Shown: positions 44,397 to 52,812, numbered from the stretch's first letter. The stretch: DNA of 64,000 bases from Bacillota bacterium (GCA_023417475.1 JAEZFP010000032.1:65762-129761); one strand, 5' to 3'. Notes: generated by a model from the letters alone, not told the origin. Numbers and translations are program-made.

Positions 44397-45926
44397 ATGA
44401 GTAATCAAACACTGCCAAATCTTAACCGGGATTATCTGGAGAAAAACCTGCTCGGTACCGAGTTGGCCCCATTTTCCAAAGCAATCTTTGATTATCCGGA
44501 GAAGATTATCCAATTTGGTGAAGGCAACTTTTTACGGGGCTTTGTGGACTGGATGGTCCAACAGATGAATAAAAAGGCGCTGTTTAATGGTCGGGTCGTT
44601 GTGGTGCAACCGTTACCAATGGGTCGAGTCGCCAATCTTAACGAGCAAGACGGTTTATATACCATGATGCTGCGCGGTACCATTGATGGTAAAGTCACCG
44701 ACCAACGGGAAATCCTCGCCTCAATCAGCCGGGGTCTCGACCCCTATACCCAATGGGAAGAAGTGCTGCAATGCGCTGAAAACCCGGAGATCGAATATGT
44801 GGTCTCCAACACCACCGAAGCGGGCATCGCGTATGATCCCAATGACAAACTGACCGACGCGCCCCCGACATCTTATCCCGGCAAACTCACTGTTTATTTA
44901 TACCGCCGTTTTACCCATTTCAAAGGCGACGCCACCAAAGGTTTGGTCATCATGCCGTGTGAATTGATTGATCGAAACGGCGATAAGTTGAAGAAAGTCG
45001 TCCTGCAGTTAGCTTCCGAATGGCAGCTTCCGGCCGAATTCAGCCAATGGCTGCAAAACTCCAATTACTTCCTCAATACCTTGGTCGACCGGATCGTCAC
45101 CGGCTATCCGTTTAAAGAAATTGATCAAATTGAGCAGGAATTAGGCTATAAAGATCAAAATCTTAATACAGCGGAACTTTTCCACCTCTGGGTTATCGAA
45201 GGCGATGCCAAACACGGCGAGAAACTCCCGTTGGCTCAAGCCGGGTTGAATGTGAAATGGGTGAGCGATATGACCCCGTACCGTACCCGGAAAGTTCGAA
45301 TCTTAAACGGCGCCCATACCTCGGCCGTGGCGGTCGCTTATTTATCCAATATCGATCTGGTCAAAGACGCCGTTGAAGATAATCAAGTCGGAAAATTCAT
45401 CCGGGACGTTGTCTTCGAAGAGATCATCCCAACGCTCGACCTGGACGCCAACGAGTTGGAACAGTTCGCCAAGGATGTCTTAGAGCGTTTCAATAATCCG
45501 TTTATCGATCATAAATGGGCGGATATTTCCCTCAATTCGACGTCAAAGTTTGAAGCGCGGGTGCTGCCTTCGCTAAAAAAATATTTTGAACGCCGCAAAG
45601 TACTCCCCAAACGTTTGACGTTCTCCTTAGCGTCACTGATTGCGTTATACCATGGCACGGAGATCCGCGGCGATAAATTGGTAGGACATCGTGACGGCCA
45701 GGAATATTTGCTCCGCGATGATCAAGTCATTTTAGAGTTCTTCCGCGAAATCTGGGCCAGCTACGAAAAGACCGAAATTACGCTGGAAACATTGGTTGAA
45801 AAGGTTCTGAACCGTTTCTGGGCTGCTGAAATGAAAGAACTTCCGACGTTAGCCTCAGAAGTTGCTACCTACTTGCGCGAGATTTTGGATGCCGGAATGA
45901 GCCGTAGCTTAGAAAAGTGTTCCTAA
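44397..45926 (+). CDS. uxaB: tagaturonate reductase (altronate oxidoreductase)
   Basis: A 509-residue member of the mannitol dehydrogenase/polyol-specific long-chain dehydrogenase family that reduces D-tagaturonate to D-altronate with NADH. The N-terminal nucleotide-binding region is IIQFGEGNFLRGFVDWMVQ near residues 37-55; VVSNTTEAGIAYDP is the family loop near 134, and KVRILNGAHTSAVAVAYL in the C-terminal domain carries the catalytic Lys/Asn/His. CAAGGAGGTTC precedes the ATG. First gene of uxaB-uxaE-uxaA, all in one direction behind an FCD regulator. Confidence 0.93.
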   Translation: MSNQTLPNLNRDYLEKNLLGTELAPFSKAIFDYPEKIIQFGEGNFLRGFVDWMVQQMNKKALFNGRVVVVQPLPMGRVANLNEQDGLYTMMLRGTIDGKVTDQREILASISRGLDPYTQWEEVLQCAENPEIEYVVSNTTEAGIAYDPNDKLTDAPPTSYPGKLTVYLYRRFTHFKGDATKGLVIMPCELIDRNGDKLKKVVLQLASEWQLPAEFSQWLQNSNYFLNTLVDRIVTGYPFKEIDQIEQELGYKDQNLNTAELFHLWVIEGDAKHGEKLPLAQAGLNVKWVSDMTPYRTRKVRILNGAHTSAVAVAYLSNIDLVKDAVEDNQVGKFIRDVVFEEIIPTLDLDANELEQFAKDVLERFNNPFIDHKWADISLNSTSKFEARVLPSLKKYFERRKVLPKRLTFSLASLIALYHGTEIRGDKLVGHRDGQEYLLRDDQVILEFFREIWASYEKTEITLETLVEKVLNRFWAAEMKELPTLASEVATYLREILDAGMSRSLEKCS

Positions 45927-46004
45927 ATCTTGCCCGTAAGTTTCAAGCGCATTTGGGTAGCAGAGGTTGATGATATAACCCAAAGCGAAAAGGGAGGACC
46001 AGTT

Positions 46005-47537
46005 ATGGAAGTATTGAAAACGTTCGTTCAATTGACAAAAGAATATCAAACTTCAGCTGACCTGCGGGTAGCAGTCCAAAACGATCCCGGATTGGCAGTG
46101 ATTTACTTCGACTCAATTCATCAGCATGAGGGCTCAACTTTAGGTATCGTCCGGTTGGCGTCGGGCAAAAAGCTATGGGTCATTGGCAATCAGTCTGCGG
46201 TCTACGCGGAAATGAACGGTAGTGAACAAACAGTGGACGGGGTCGCGGTTAAAGAATGCGCCTTATCGGTGGCGAACAGTAAAGTATTACGCAAATATTT
46301 CGCTTTTACCAACCCGATTTCCTTAGCAAAGTACGACATTACAATTGGGTTGGGCGATCGGCTTGGCCTGGCTTCGGCCGGTCATTTGCGGTTGGTCAAA
46401 AATTTGAAAGTCCGTCCGATCCTGGCGCAACAGTCGATCCGGGAGTTAAATCTGACCGGCCGTGATTATGGTCAAGTTCTGGCGGATGCGGTTTGGGCAG
46501 TGTTCCAAGAAGATTATCAAGGCGGCTTTGGAGCCGACGGCGATCATTTGAAGACCGCGGCCGAAGTCAAGATGGCGTTGGAAAACGGTTTCACCATGAT
46601 CACCTTGGACTGTTCCGAACATATCAATAATATTGCCGCCACAGACACCGCTACGATCGAAGCAATCTATCAAAGTTTAGAACCAGGCGAACGTCAGGCG
46701 CTCGAAGCAAAATTCCTGGGAACGCAATTTCAAGCCGGTTCGTTAGCGGTATCCTATACTACGGACACCTTGAAGTTAAATGCGGCGATCTATCAGAGAG
46801 CGATTGACTTTGCCATCGCGATCTTTAATGATTTAATCAAGCCGGTGGCAAGCAACGTCGATTTTGAAGTCTCGATTGACGAAACGCAAACCCCGACCGA
46901 TCCCGCTTCCCATTTTTATGTCGCCGAGCAATTGATTCAAGCCGGAGTGAAGGTCAACAGTCTGGCTCCGCGTTTCTGCGGCGAATTCCAAAAAGGTATC
47001 GATTATGTCGGCGATCTGACGCAATTTGAAAAAGAGTTTAAGGAACATGAAGCCATTGCGGTTCATTTTGGCTATAAACTCAGTATCCATTCCGGTAGCG
47101 ACAAGTTTACCGTATTCCCGATCATTGGCCGCGAGACCAAGGAACGGGTGCATGTCAAAACTGCCGGCACCAACTGGTTGGAAGCGGTTCGGGTGATTAT
47201 TGAGACCGATCCGGCGCTCTACCGGGAGCTGCACGCATTTGCCTTGACTCAATTGAGCGAGGCCAAAAAGTATTACCATATCTCAGCCGACCCGGCGCGG
47301 ATCCCGGGTTTGGACAGTTTGTCCGATGACGGCTTACGGGCGCTGATGGATCAAAATGACGCCCGTCAAGTGATCCATATTACCTACGGCTTGATTCTGC
47401 AAGCCAAGGATGCGAATGGCAAGTATGTATTTAGAGATCGAATCTATCAGTGCTTGACCGCCAACGAAAACCTGTATTATCTCAAATTGGCAGGTCATAT
47501 CGGGAAACATTTGCAAAAGTTGGGTTTCTTGCATTGA
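46005..47537 (+). CDS. uxaE: tagaturonate epimerase UxaE
   Basis: A 510-residue protein of the UxaE family, first described from Thermotoga as an epimerase that interconverts D-tagaturonate and D-fructuronate, linking the galacturonate and glucuronate branches. Visible signatures are GLGDRLGLASAGHL near residue 113, GGFGADGDHLKTAAEV near 183, FEVSIDETQTPTDPASHF near 286 and FGYKLSIHSGSDKFTVFP near 347, the last with His residues likely to bind a metal. ATG 46005 has AGGGAGGA upstream and is chosen over an in-frame start at 45930 that has none. Confidence 0.92.
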   Translation: MEVLKTFVQLTKEYQTSADLRVAVQNDPGLAVIYFDSIHQHEGSTLGIVRLASGKKLWVIGNQSAVYAEMNGSEQTVDGVAVKECALSVANSKVLRKYFAFTNPISLAKYDITIGLGDRLGLASAGHLRLVKNLKVRPILAQQSIRELNLTGRDYGQVLADAVWAVFQEDYQGGFGADGDHLKTAAEVKMALENGFTMITLDCSEHINNIAATDTATIEAIYQSLEPGERQALEAKFLGTQFQAGSLAVSYTTDTLKLNAAIYQRAIDFAIAIFNDLIKPVASNVDFEVSIDETQTPTDPASHFYVAEQLIQAGVKVNSLAPRFCGEFQKGIDYVGDLTQFEKEFKEHEAIAVHFGYKLSIHSGSDKFTVFPIIGRETKERVHVKTAGTNWLEAVRVIIETDPALYRELHAFALTQLSEAKKYYHISADPARIPGLDSLSDDGLRALMDQNDARQVIHITYGLILQAKDANGKYVFRDRIYQCLTANENLYYLKLAGHIGKHLQKLGFLH

Positions 47538-47627
47538 AATTGGCAGCTGCGATGGCGCTTTAAATATTTGATGATTAGCGCCTCAGATATTCCTTGACTT
47601 ATCAGCAGAAACAAATTCAATAATTTC

Positions 47628-47658
47628 CTTTCCCATCCGCGCTTTACGGATGGGAAAG
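47628..47658. other. 12-bp stem-loop between uxaE and uxaA
   Basis: A perfect stem CTTTCCCATCCG / CGGATGGGAAAG around a 7-nt loop, with no T run behind it on either strand. It may protect or process the uxa transcript, or lower uxaA expression. Confidence 0.6.
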
Positions 47659-47704
47659 ATCTATTACAATCATTTATTTCAACTGACAAAGATTACTTCG
47701 AAAG

Positions 47705-49219
47705 ATGGTGAGTCCCATTCATAAAGTACTGCAAATCAATCGCGCGGACAATGTGGCCGTCGCCTTAGTCGAACTTTCCGTTGGAGAGACCGTTTCCGTC
47801 AACGGTGTTCAGGTCGCGGTCTCCGAAAAAGTTCCGGTTGGACACAAAGTCGCACTTAACGACATCCCGGCGAATCAAGCGATTCGCAAGTACGGGTTTA
47901 CAATCGGTCATGCCACCCAAGCGATCCAAGCCGGGCAATGGGTTCACAGTCATAATGCCGCAACCAGCCTGAAGGGGAAATTGGAATATTCCTACCAACC
48001 TTCAATCCGACCGGTTGAGGTTCCGGCAACAGTCCCAACGTTTTTGGGTTACCGCCGGGCCGACGGTCAGTTCGGTATCCGTAACGAGATCTGGATCATT
48101 AACACGGTCGGTTGTATTAACAAACAAAGCCAACGCTTGACCCGTCTGGCGGAGGAGAAATTCCAAGCGGAACTGCAAGCCGGCGTGATTGACGGCATTT
48201 ATACCCTGGAACATCCGTATGGCTGTTCCCAATTGGGCGAGGATTTGCTAAATACCCAGAAGCTCTTGGCCGGACTCACGCGTCATCCCAATGCCGCCGG
48301 TGTCTTATTGGTCGGATTGGGATGCGAAAACAATCAAATGGCCGACTTTCACCAAATTTTGGGTGCGGTTGATTCGCGACGGGTTAAATCGCTGGTTCTG
48401 CAGGATGTGGCAGACGAATTTGAGGTTGGCTTGGAATTGCTCGGCGAATTAATCGCGCATGCCGCCACTTTTAAACAGGAGCCGGTACCGGTTTCCGAAT
48501 TGAAAATCGGTCTCAAATGCGGCGGTTCCGACGGATTTTCCGGCATTACCGGCAATCCGCTGGTCGGTTCGGTCGCGGACCGGTTAATCTCTTTTGGCGG
48601 TACGGCAATTTTAACCGAGGTTCCGGAGATGTTCGGCGCCGAACAGATTTTGATGAATCGGGCGAAAGATCAAGCGACCTTTGAGAAAGTGGTCGCCTTG
48701 GTTAATGATTTCAAAGACTATTTCATCCGGAACGGTCAGGAAGTCTATGAGAACCCTTCTCCGGGCAATAAAGACGGCGGGATCACTACTTTGGAAGACA
48801 AGTCGCTGGGATGTACCCAAAAGGGCGGTACCAGCACCGTCACTGATGTGCTCCGTTACGGCGAGCAATCCAAAGTACATGGCCTGAACTTATTGGAAGG
48901 CCCCGGCAACGATATTGTCTCCTGTACTGCCTTGACTGCCGCGGGAGCTCATATTATTTTGTTCACTACCGGACGGGGCAATCCGATGGGCGCCATGGTG
49001 CCGACGGTCAAAGTTTCCACCAATTCAAACCTGGCAACGCGCAAACCGAATTGGATTGACTTTAATGCGGGTCAGTTATTGGAAGGCAAGACGATGGATC
49101 AACTCACGACCGATTTTTTTGATCATTTGGTCGCGATCGCGAGTAAAACCGAACTGACCAAAAACGAGCTTAACGGTTATCGCGATATTGCGATTTTCAA
49201 ATCGGGTGTCACATTATAA
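47705..49219 (+). CDS. uxaA: altronate dehydratase
   Basis: A 504-residue UxaA-type dehydratase that converts D-altronate to 2-keto-3-deoxygluconate, iron-dependent in known members. The N-terminal SAF domain (about 1-95) has VALNDIPANQAIRKYGFTIG; the main domain has TFLGYRRADGQFGIRNEIWI near 113, YTLEHPYGCSQLG near 166, GLKCGGSDGFSGITGNPLVG near 264 and TTGRGNPMGAMVPTVKVSTN near 421. The ribosome-binding site is weak, consistent with coupling to upstream translation, though 167 nt and a stem-loop separate it from uxaE. Confidence 0.94.
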   Translation: MVSPIHKVLQINRADNVAVALVELSVGETVSVNGVQVAVSEKVPVGHKVALNDIPANQAIRKYGFTIGHATQAIQAGQWVHSHNAATSLKGKLEYSYQPSIRPVEVPATVPTFLGYRRADGQFGIRNEIWIINTVGCINKQSQRLTRLAEEKFQAELQAGVIDGIYTLEHPYGCSQLGEDLLNTQKLLAGLTRHPNAAGVLLVGLGCENNQMADFHQILGAVDSRRVKSLVLQDVADEFEVGLELLGELIAHAATFKQEPVPVSELKIGLKCGGSDGFSGITGNPLVGSVADRLISFGGTAILTEVPEMFGAEQILMNRAKDQATFEKVVALVNDFKDYFIRNGQEVYENPSPGNKDGGITTLEDKSLGCTQKGGTSTVTDVLRYGEQSKVHGLNLLEGPGNDIVSCTALTAAGAHIILFTTGRGNPMGAMVPTVKVSTNSNLATRKPNWIDFNAGQLLEGKTMDQLTTDFFDHLVAIASKTELTKNELNGYRDIAIFKSGVTL

Positions 49220-49246
49220 AATATTGGTTCAACGCTTCAACCCATT

Positions 49247-49274
49247 AAGCCGTCTCCCTTGAGACGGCTTTTTA
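49247..49274 (+). terminator. intrinsic terminator of the uxa operon
   Basis: Perfect 10-bp stem AAGCCGTCTC / GAGACGGCTT with a CCTT loop and a T run. Confidence 0.9.
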
Positions 49275-49361
49275 ATTGGTGCGACCGACGTGAGCGATAG
49301 GCGGTGAGCGCGGAAGGCGCAAGGCCGCTATAGGCATGATATGGATAAGTAAAATAGTTGG

Positions 49362-49541
49362 ATATGTGAATAAGTAAGCTTGCTTGAAGTCTCCGCAAGC
49401 TGGATATATGAATAAGTAAGCTTGCTGAGTCGTTCCGCAAGCTGGATATGTGAATAAGTGAGCTTGCTGAGTCGTTCCGCAAGCTGGATATGTGAATAAG
49501 TAAGCTTGCTGAGTCGTTCCGCAAGCTGGATATGTGAATAA
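49362..49541. repeat. tandem array of four hairpins with an exact 42-bp period
   Basis: Four units each hold a 7-bp inverted repeat AGCTTGC / GCAAGCT around an 11-nt loop, beginning near 49377, 49419, 49461 and 49503. Units 2-4 share the loop TGAGTCGTTCC; unit 1 differs (TTGAAGTCTCC). The linker GGATATGTGAATAAGT is nearly constant. The array fills much of the 573-nt gap between uxaA and the Gfo/Idh gene; the remainder (49542-49792) shows no gene. Open frames across it read as 14-residue repeats on the minus strand, but without a ribosome-binding site. Confidence 0.9.
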
Positions 49542-49792
49542 ACGCCGCGGTTTGACCCGGAATAAATTGGGCAGTATGATGAAACGATTAAACTTGACAG
49601 TGTAATTTCGCAGCATCTTTACAATAATACTGAAAAAAGGCGATAATGGGATATTTCGCTCCAAATATTCCGCCGCCGTAAGAATATGGCGCCAAATCGC
49701 GACGCGCTTTCCAGCGATATTAATCTTAAGAAATTGTCAAAGTTGTCGATAAACAAAATGAATAGTTAGTTTTTAAAGAAAAGAGGGATTTT

Positions 49793-50815
49793 ATGCGGTT
49801 AGCGATTGCCGGCGCGCAACACTTTCACTTACTGGATTTATTACAGTCGCTAAGTACTGTCCCGGAGGTTGAATGGGTTGGCGTATGGAACATTCACAAC
49901 GAATTTAAAACAGTGTTTGAGACACAATATCCCATGCCGGAGTTTCCGACCCTGGAGGCGTTGTTGGATCAAGCAAAACCCGATGGAGTGGCCTGCTTTG
50001 ACATGATTGGCCGTCGGGCGGATACAATCATTCAATGTCTGCAACGGGGAATTCATGTTTTGGCGGACAAACCGCCGGTAGCCACGGAAGAACAATTGCA
50101 AGCGCTGGAAGAAGCTTTACGCTCGACCAAAGCGACTTTTACAGCGCTTTTTAGCGAACGGTACAATCCGCCGGTCTATACCCTGAAACAATTGATCGCA
50201 GCCGGAACGGTTGGGGAGATCGTGAACTTTACGGCGTTTCGACCGCATAAATTGAAAAAAACGACCCGGCCGAATTGGATGTTTCAACGGGATAACTATG
50301 GCGGGATCCTGGTTGATCTAGCGGTTCATGATATTGACGTTTTTCAATGGTTAACCGGGGCTAAGCCGGTGCTGATTACCGCAGCTCATTCCAATACCGT
50401 CTGTCCGGAATTCCCGGAGTTTGAAGATAACGGGCAAATTTTTTTTAAAGCCGATAACGGCGCCGTCGGTTTCATTAAGGTGGAATGGCTGGCGCCCGAG
50501 GCCTTTCCTACCCATGGCGATTGCCGTTATTTCATAACCGGCGCCCAAGGTACGCTTGAGGTCTTTACCGGGGGCGACATCACCGACCGGGGTGGAAAAG
50601 TGATTTTATGCACCCATCGTCACCCGCCGGAATTGGTGCCGTTAAACCCGATGGAAACCGGGCTATATGCCGATTTTTTAGCTAAAACAACGGCGGACGG
50701 TCCCACAGGCTCACCAATGATTACCGTTTCGGAGATCATCAGTACAATGCGGGTGGCGTTAGCTGCCCGGAAAGCGGCTGATCGCAACTGTATGATAACG
50801 CTGGATTGGAATTAA
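49793..50815 (+). CDS. Gfo/Idh/MocA family oxidoreductase
   Basis: A 340-residue NAD(P)-dependent sugar or cyclitol dehydrogenase. The N-terminal Rossmann domain (LAIAGAQHFHLLDLLQSL, an unusual variant of the GxGxxG loop) is followed by the family motif GIHVLADKPPVATEEQLQAL (normally EKP; here DKP) and VDLAVHDIDVFQWLTG with the catalytic-site Asp and His. Substrate is unknown; position after the uxa operon suggests a uronate-derived or inositol-like compound. It has its own ribosome-binding site AAAGAGGG and terminator, so it is a separate unit. Confidence 0.88.
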   Translation: MRLAIAGAQHFHLLDLLQSLSTVPEVEWVGVWNIHNEFKTVFETQYPMPEFPTLEALLDQAKPDGVACFDMIGRRADTIIQCLQRGIHVLADKPPVATEEQLQALEEALRSTKATFTALFSERYNPPVYTLKQLIAAGTVGEIVNFTAFRPHKLKKTTRPNWMFQRDNYGGILVDLAVHDIDVFQWLTGAKPVLITAAHSNTVCPEFPEFEDNGQIFFKADNGAVGFIKVEWLAPEAFPTHGDCRYFITGAQGTLEVFTGGDITDRGGKVILCTHRHPPELVPLNPMETGLYADFLAKTTADGPTGSPMITVSEIISTMRVALAARKAADRNCMITLDWN

Positions 50816-50846
50816 TGGCCAAAATTTGCTCACATAAAGAAATGAT

Positions 50847-50880
50847 GAAACACCTCCTCAGTTTTGAGAGGTGTTTCATT
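50847..50880. terminator. intrinsic terminator, probably bidirectional
   Basis: 10-bp stem GAAACACCTC / GAGGTGTTTC with an 11-nt loop, between the Gfo/Idh gene and the convergent small gene at 50968. Confidence 0.8.
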
Positions 50881-50967
50881 GCAATCGGATAAAAAAGCGT
50901 TTTGCAATATCGGTAAAAATGCCAACCTGCAAATTGTAAGTCTCAAAATTTTACTCGGGTAACCGGT

Positions 50968-51123
50968 TTAGAACCGTTGTAAGACTTTCATTAGATCTTC
51001 ACTGACTTCGCGTTCGGATACCAGCGTCAAAAAGAGCAAACAAGTTTTGAGAATATTAGGATCAATTCGTGGGGCTACCATCATCGAAACTCGTTGGAGC
51101 AATTCAATCTTATCGTTGTCCAA
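50968..51123 (-). CDS. small protein (51 aa) of the sporulation-like locus, related to the one at 56633
   Basis: A short gene with a TTG start and a strong AAAGGAGGAAG ribosome-binding site. The 51-residue product starts MDNDKIELLQRV, contains VAPRIDPNILKTCLLFLTLV and ends DLMKVLQRF. It is predicted helical and lacks a signal peptide. It aligns with the 53-residue product at 56633-56794 (both begin with an N-acid-x-I pattern, share P-x-x-D-x-N and CL at matching places, then an acidic patch). I do not know the family; the shared strand and region suggest a paralogous pair acting in the same process. Confidence 0.65.
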   Translation of the reverse strand: MDNDKIELLQRVSMMVAPRIDPNILKTCLLFLTLVSEREVSEDLMKVLQRF

Positions 51124-51231
51124 AGTACTTCCTCCTTTGGCCTTAGCTTACATTATAATATTCGTCCAAAATGCTAATCGGAACGGCGCTTAAGTCATAA
51201 GGATGTTACTTCAGCGCTTGCCGTGGTGTTA

Positions 51232-51651
51232 TCAATTATCAACGACTCTACGGACCCCCACCAAGCGTCGGCGCCATGCCCAGTTTAGCAAAGTTAAGTG
51301 AACCCGGGTACCCTGGATGACATGGATGAAGTATTGCCAATCGACCATCACTCCGCAATGGGAAATATACCGGCCGATTTTAAAATAAACAAAATCCAAT
51401 GGGTGGATCGCTGAGAGCGAAACTTCGCACCCTAGTTTCTGGATACCTCGCAGGTACCGCTCGGGATCTTCGTAGACCCATTGCGTGGAGTACGGGGATC
51501 CGTCGCCATCAGGGATTTCGATGCCCAAATCTTGATAAAAGCGGTAAGCCAAGCCCAAACAGTCTAAGCCCTTTAGATCACGACCGCCGTGGCGATACGG
51601 TATGCCGATATATTTCCGGACGACTGTGGCGATAGATTCATCCAAAGTCAT
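51232..51651 (-). CDS. NlpC/P60 family cysteine peptidase, no signal peptide
   Basis: A 139-residue NlpC/P60 domain alone. The catalytic Cys31 is in GGRDLKGLDCLGLAYRFY, with His98 in YISHCGVMVD and His110 in YFIHVIQG completing the site. The family cleaves gamma-D-Glu-diamino acid bonds in peptidoglycan, or acts in phage tails. With no export signal it would act in the cytoplasm, for instance from the mother cell onto the spore, or on recycled muropeptides (inference). AAGGAGATA precedes the ATG. A TTGGGCAAT box lies at 51702, like others in this locus. Confidence 0.85.
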   Translation of the reverse strand: MTLDESIATVVRKYIGIPYRHGGRDLKGLDCLGLAYRFYQDLGIEIPDGDGSPYSTQWVYEDPERYLRGIQKLGCEVSLSAIHPLDFVYFKIGRYISHCGVMVDWQYFIHVIQGTRVHLTLLNWAWRRRLVGVRRVVDN

Positions 51652-51854
51652 TATCTCCTTGTCATCATGATATAAGCGCTCTTGTTTCTATCATATGTCG
51701 CTTGGGCAATCAAGACGCTGCCTTAATTGCGGAACGTTTATTTTAGGCGAAAAGAATAAACTATTCGCAAAGGTAGCTGTTCTTTGACATACTTTGGTCG
51801 GATTTATCAGGATTTCCAGGTTTCAATTCATTTTAACGTAATAAAAAATCGTAA

Positions 51855-51894
51855 CATTTGCCCAATTTCCAACAGGGTCTTTGCACATATAATA
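51855..51894 (+). promoter_or_regulatory. conserved promoter block 1 (sigma-K-like)
   Basis: CATTTGCCCAATTTCC, 15 nt, then CATATAATA, 47 nt before the tiny gene at 51941. The -10 matches the sigma-K consensus CATANNNTA. Same layout as blocks at 52125 and 54333. Confidence 0.6.
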
Positions 51895-51940
51895 AATTAA
51901 CAAGCGGACCAAAGCTTGTGAAAACAAGGAGGGAATCATT

Positions 51941-52054
51941 ATGGTAGATGGTTTATGTGGTGGGGGCTTTGGTAGTGGTTGGGGCATTGCCTTTTTACTC
52001 TTCCTCATCTTAGTTCTGTTAGTAGTGGGTTTTAGCTTCTGGGGTGTTTTCTAA
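51941..52054 (+). CDS. YjcZ-like tiny membrane protein 1 (37 aa)
   Basis: A 37-residue protein: MVDGLCGGGF, then GSGWGIAFLLFLILVLLVVG and FSFWGVF. A glycine-rich head is followed by one membrane helix and an aromatic tail, the build of the YjcZ/tiny_TM_bacill family of Bacillus sporulation proteins (resemblance, not proven homology). Ribosome-binding site AGGAGGG. It shares its core with the proteins at 52208, 52576 and 54438. Such proteins may insert into forespore or coat-associated membranes. No clear terminator follows. Confidence 0.75.
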   Translation: MVDGLCGGGFGSGWGIAFLLFLILVLLVVGFSFWGVF

Positions 52055-52124
52055 CATAACAAGTTCCCGGCTGCCACCCAAGCTTTGTAATGGTTAATAA
52101 TGAACGGATATCATGAAAATATAA

Positions 52125-52164
52125 CATTTGCCTAATTTCCGATGGATGGTTTTTTCATAAGATA
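52125..52164 (+). promoter_or_regulatory. conserved promoter block 2 (sigma-K-like)
   Basis: CATTTGCCTAATTTCC, 15 nt, then CATAAGATA, upstream of the gene at 52208. It fits CATANNNTA and the fixed 15-nt spacing. Confidence 0.6.
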
Positions 52165-52207
52165 TATCAAGAGCCAAATTACTGGTAAAACAGGAGGGAA
52201 AATAATT

Positions 52208-52321
52208 ATGGTTGAAGCTCAACAATGTGGTGGCTTTGGCACTGGCTGGGGTATTGCCTTCTTGCTATTCCTGATCCTCGTATTATTAGTTGTTGGATTT
52301 AGCTTCTGGGGTGTCTTTTAA
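52208..52321 (+). CDS. YjcZ-like tiny membrane protein 2 (37 aa)
   Basis: A 37-residue near-duplicate of protein 1: MVEAQQCGGF, then GTGWGIAFLLFLILVLLVVG and FSFWGVF. Only the head differs clearly, while the membrane core and tail are identical apart from one residue, which points to recent tandem duplication. Each copy keeps one Cys in the head. AGGAGGG precedes the ATG, and its own promoter block and terminator make it an independent unit. Confidence 0.75.
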   Translation: MVEAQQCGGFGTGWGIAFLLFLILVLLVVGFSFWGVF

Positions 52322-52328
52322 GTAAATG

Positions 52329-52351
52329 AGCCCGGATAACTCCGGGCTTTC
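52329..52351 (+). terminator. intrinsic terminator
   Basis: Stem AGCCCGG / CCGGGCT with an ATAACT loop and a TTTCT tail, 8 nt after the gene at 52208. Confidence 0.85.
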
Positions 52352-52392
52352 TATCTATATAAGTTGCAATAGATCATGGCTGGAAAGGGAAT

Positions 52393-52540
52393 GTTGAATT
52401 TAGTTCAACTGATGACCAAGGCAAATATGTCGCAATCAGATCGTCCTAAATATTTAGGCGACATATTTATTTGGATTACCGCCAGCAGAGGGTCTGAATC
52501 CGATCGTTGGCAATTGTTACCGGGTTAACGATCGAGGTTC
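52393..52540 (+). other. structured leader region upstream of the duplicated tiny-protein gene
   Basis: Three hairpins in a row: GTTGAA / TTCAAC (52393-52409); AAATATGTCGC / GCGACATATTT (52423-52468), whose right arm overlaps a second perfect palindrome CCTAAATATTTAGG (52445-52458); and GAATCCGATCGTT pairing with AACGATCG-A-GGTTC (52496-52540). The overlap gives two exclusive folds. The last hairpin ends 20 nt before the ribosome-binding site of the gene at 52576. No known riboswitch is recognised. Confidence 0.5.
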
Positions 52541-52575
52541 GGAACGCCGTTATGTGGTAAAAGGAGGTGCTAACG

Positions 52576-52812
52576 ATGGGAAGTTATCCGAAAACCGTTT
52601 CGAAACCGAGCGAAACTGAGGTAGCCCCGAAAAACGTCACTCCGTCATATGGCGGAGGGATCGGCGCCGGGATTGGTATCGCCTTCTTATTATTCCTGAT
52701 CTTACTCTTATTAGTTTTGGGATTTGGATTTTTAGGCACTGGTATCGGACTTGCTTTTTTACTATTTTTGATCCTGATATTATTGCTCGTGGGATTTGCG
52801 TTCTTGATTTAA
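52576..52812 (+). CDS. tandem-duplicated YjcZ-like membrane protein (78 aa)
   Basis: A 78-residue protein made of a polar head (MGSYPKTVSKPSETEVAPKN) and two consecutive copies of the tiny-protein core: GAGIGIAFLLFLILLLLVLG and GTGIGLAFLLFLILILLLVG. It reads as an in-frame fusion or internal duplication of the 37-residue genes next door, giving two membrane helices in a row and possibly a hairpin. AAGGAGG lies 9 nt before ATG 52576; a GTG at 52567 overlaps that site and is rejected. A terminator follows. Confidence 0.8.
   Translation: MGSYPKTVSKPSETEVAPKNVTPSYGGGIGAGIGIAFLLFLILLLLVLGFGFLGTGIGLAFLLFLILILLLVGFAFLI

Noticed and set aside
49362..49541. Possible CRISPR array
   Set aside because: The 42-bp units are repeated throughout, including the linkers, so there are no unique spacers, and no cas genes are near.
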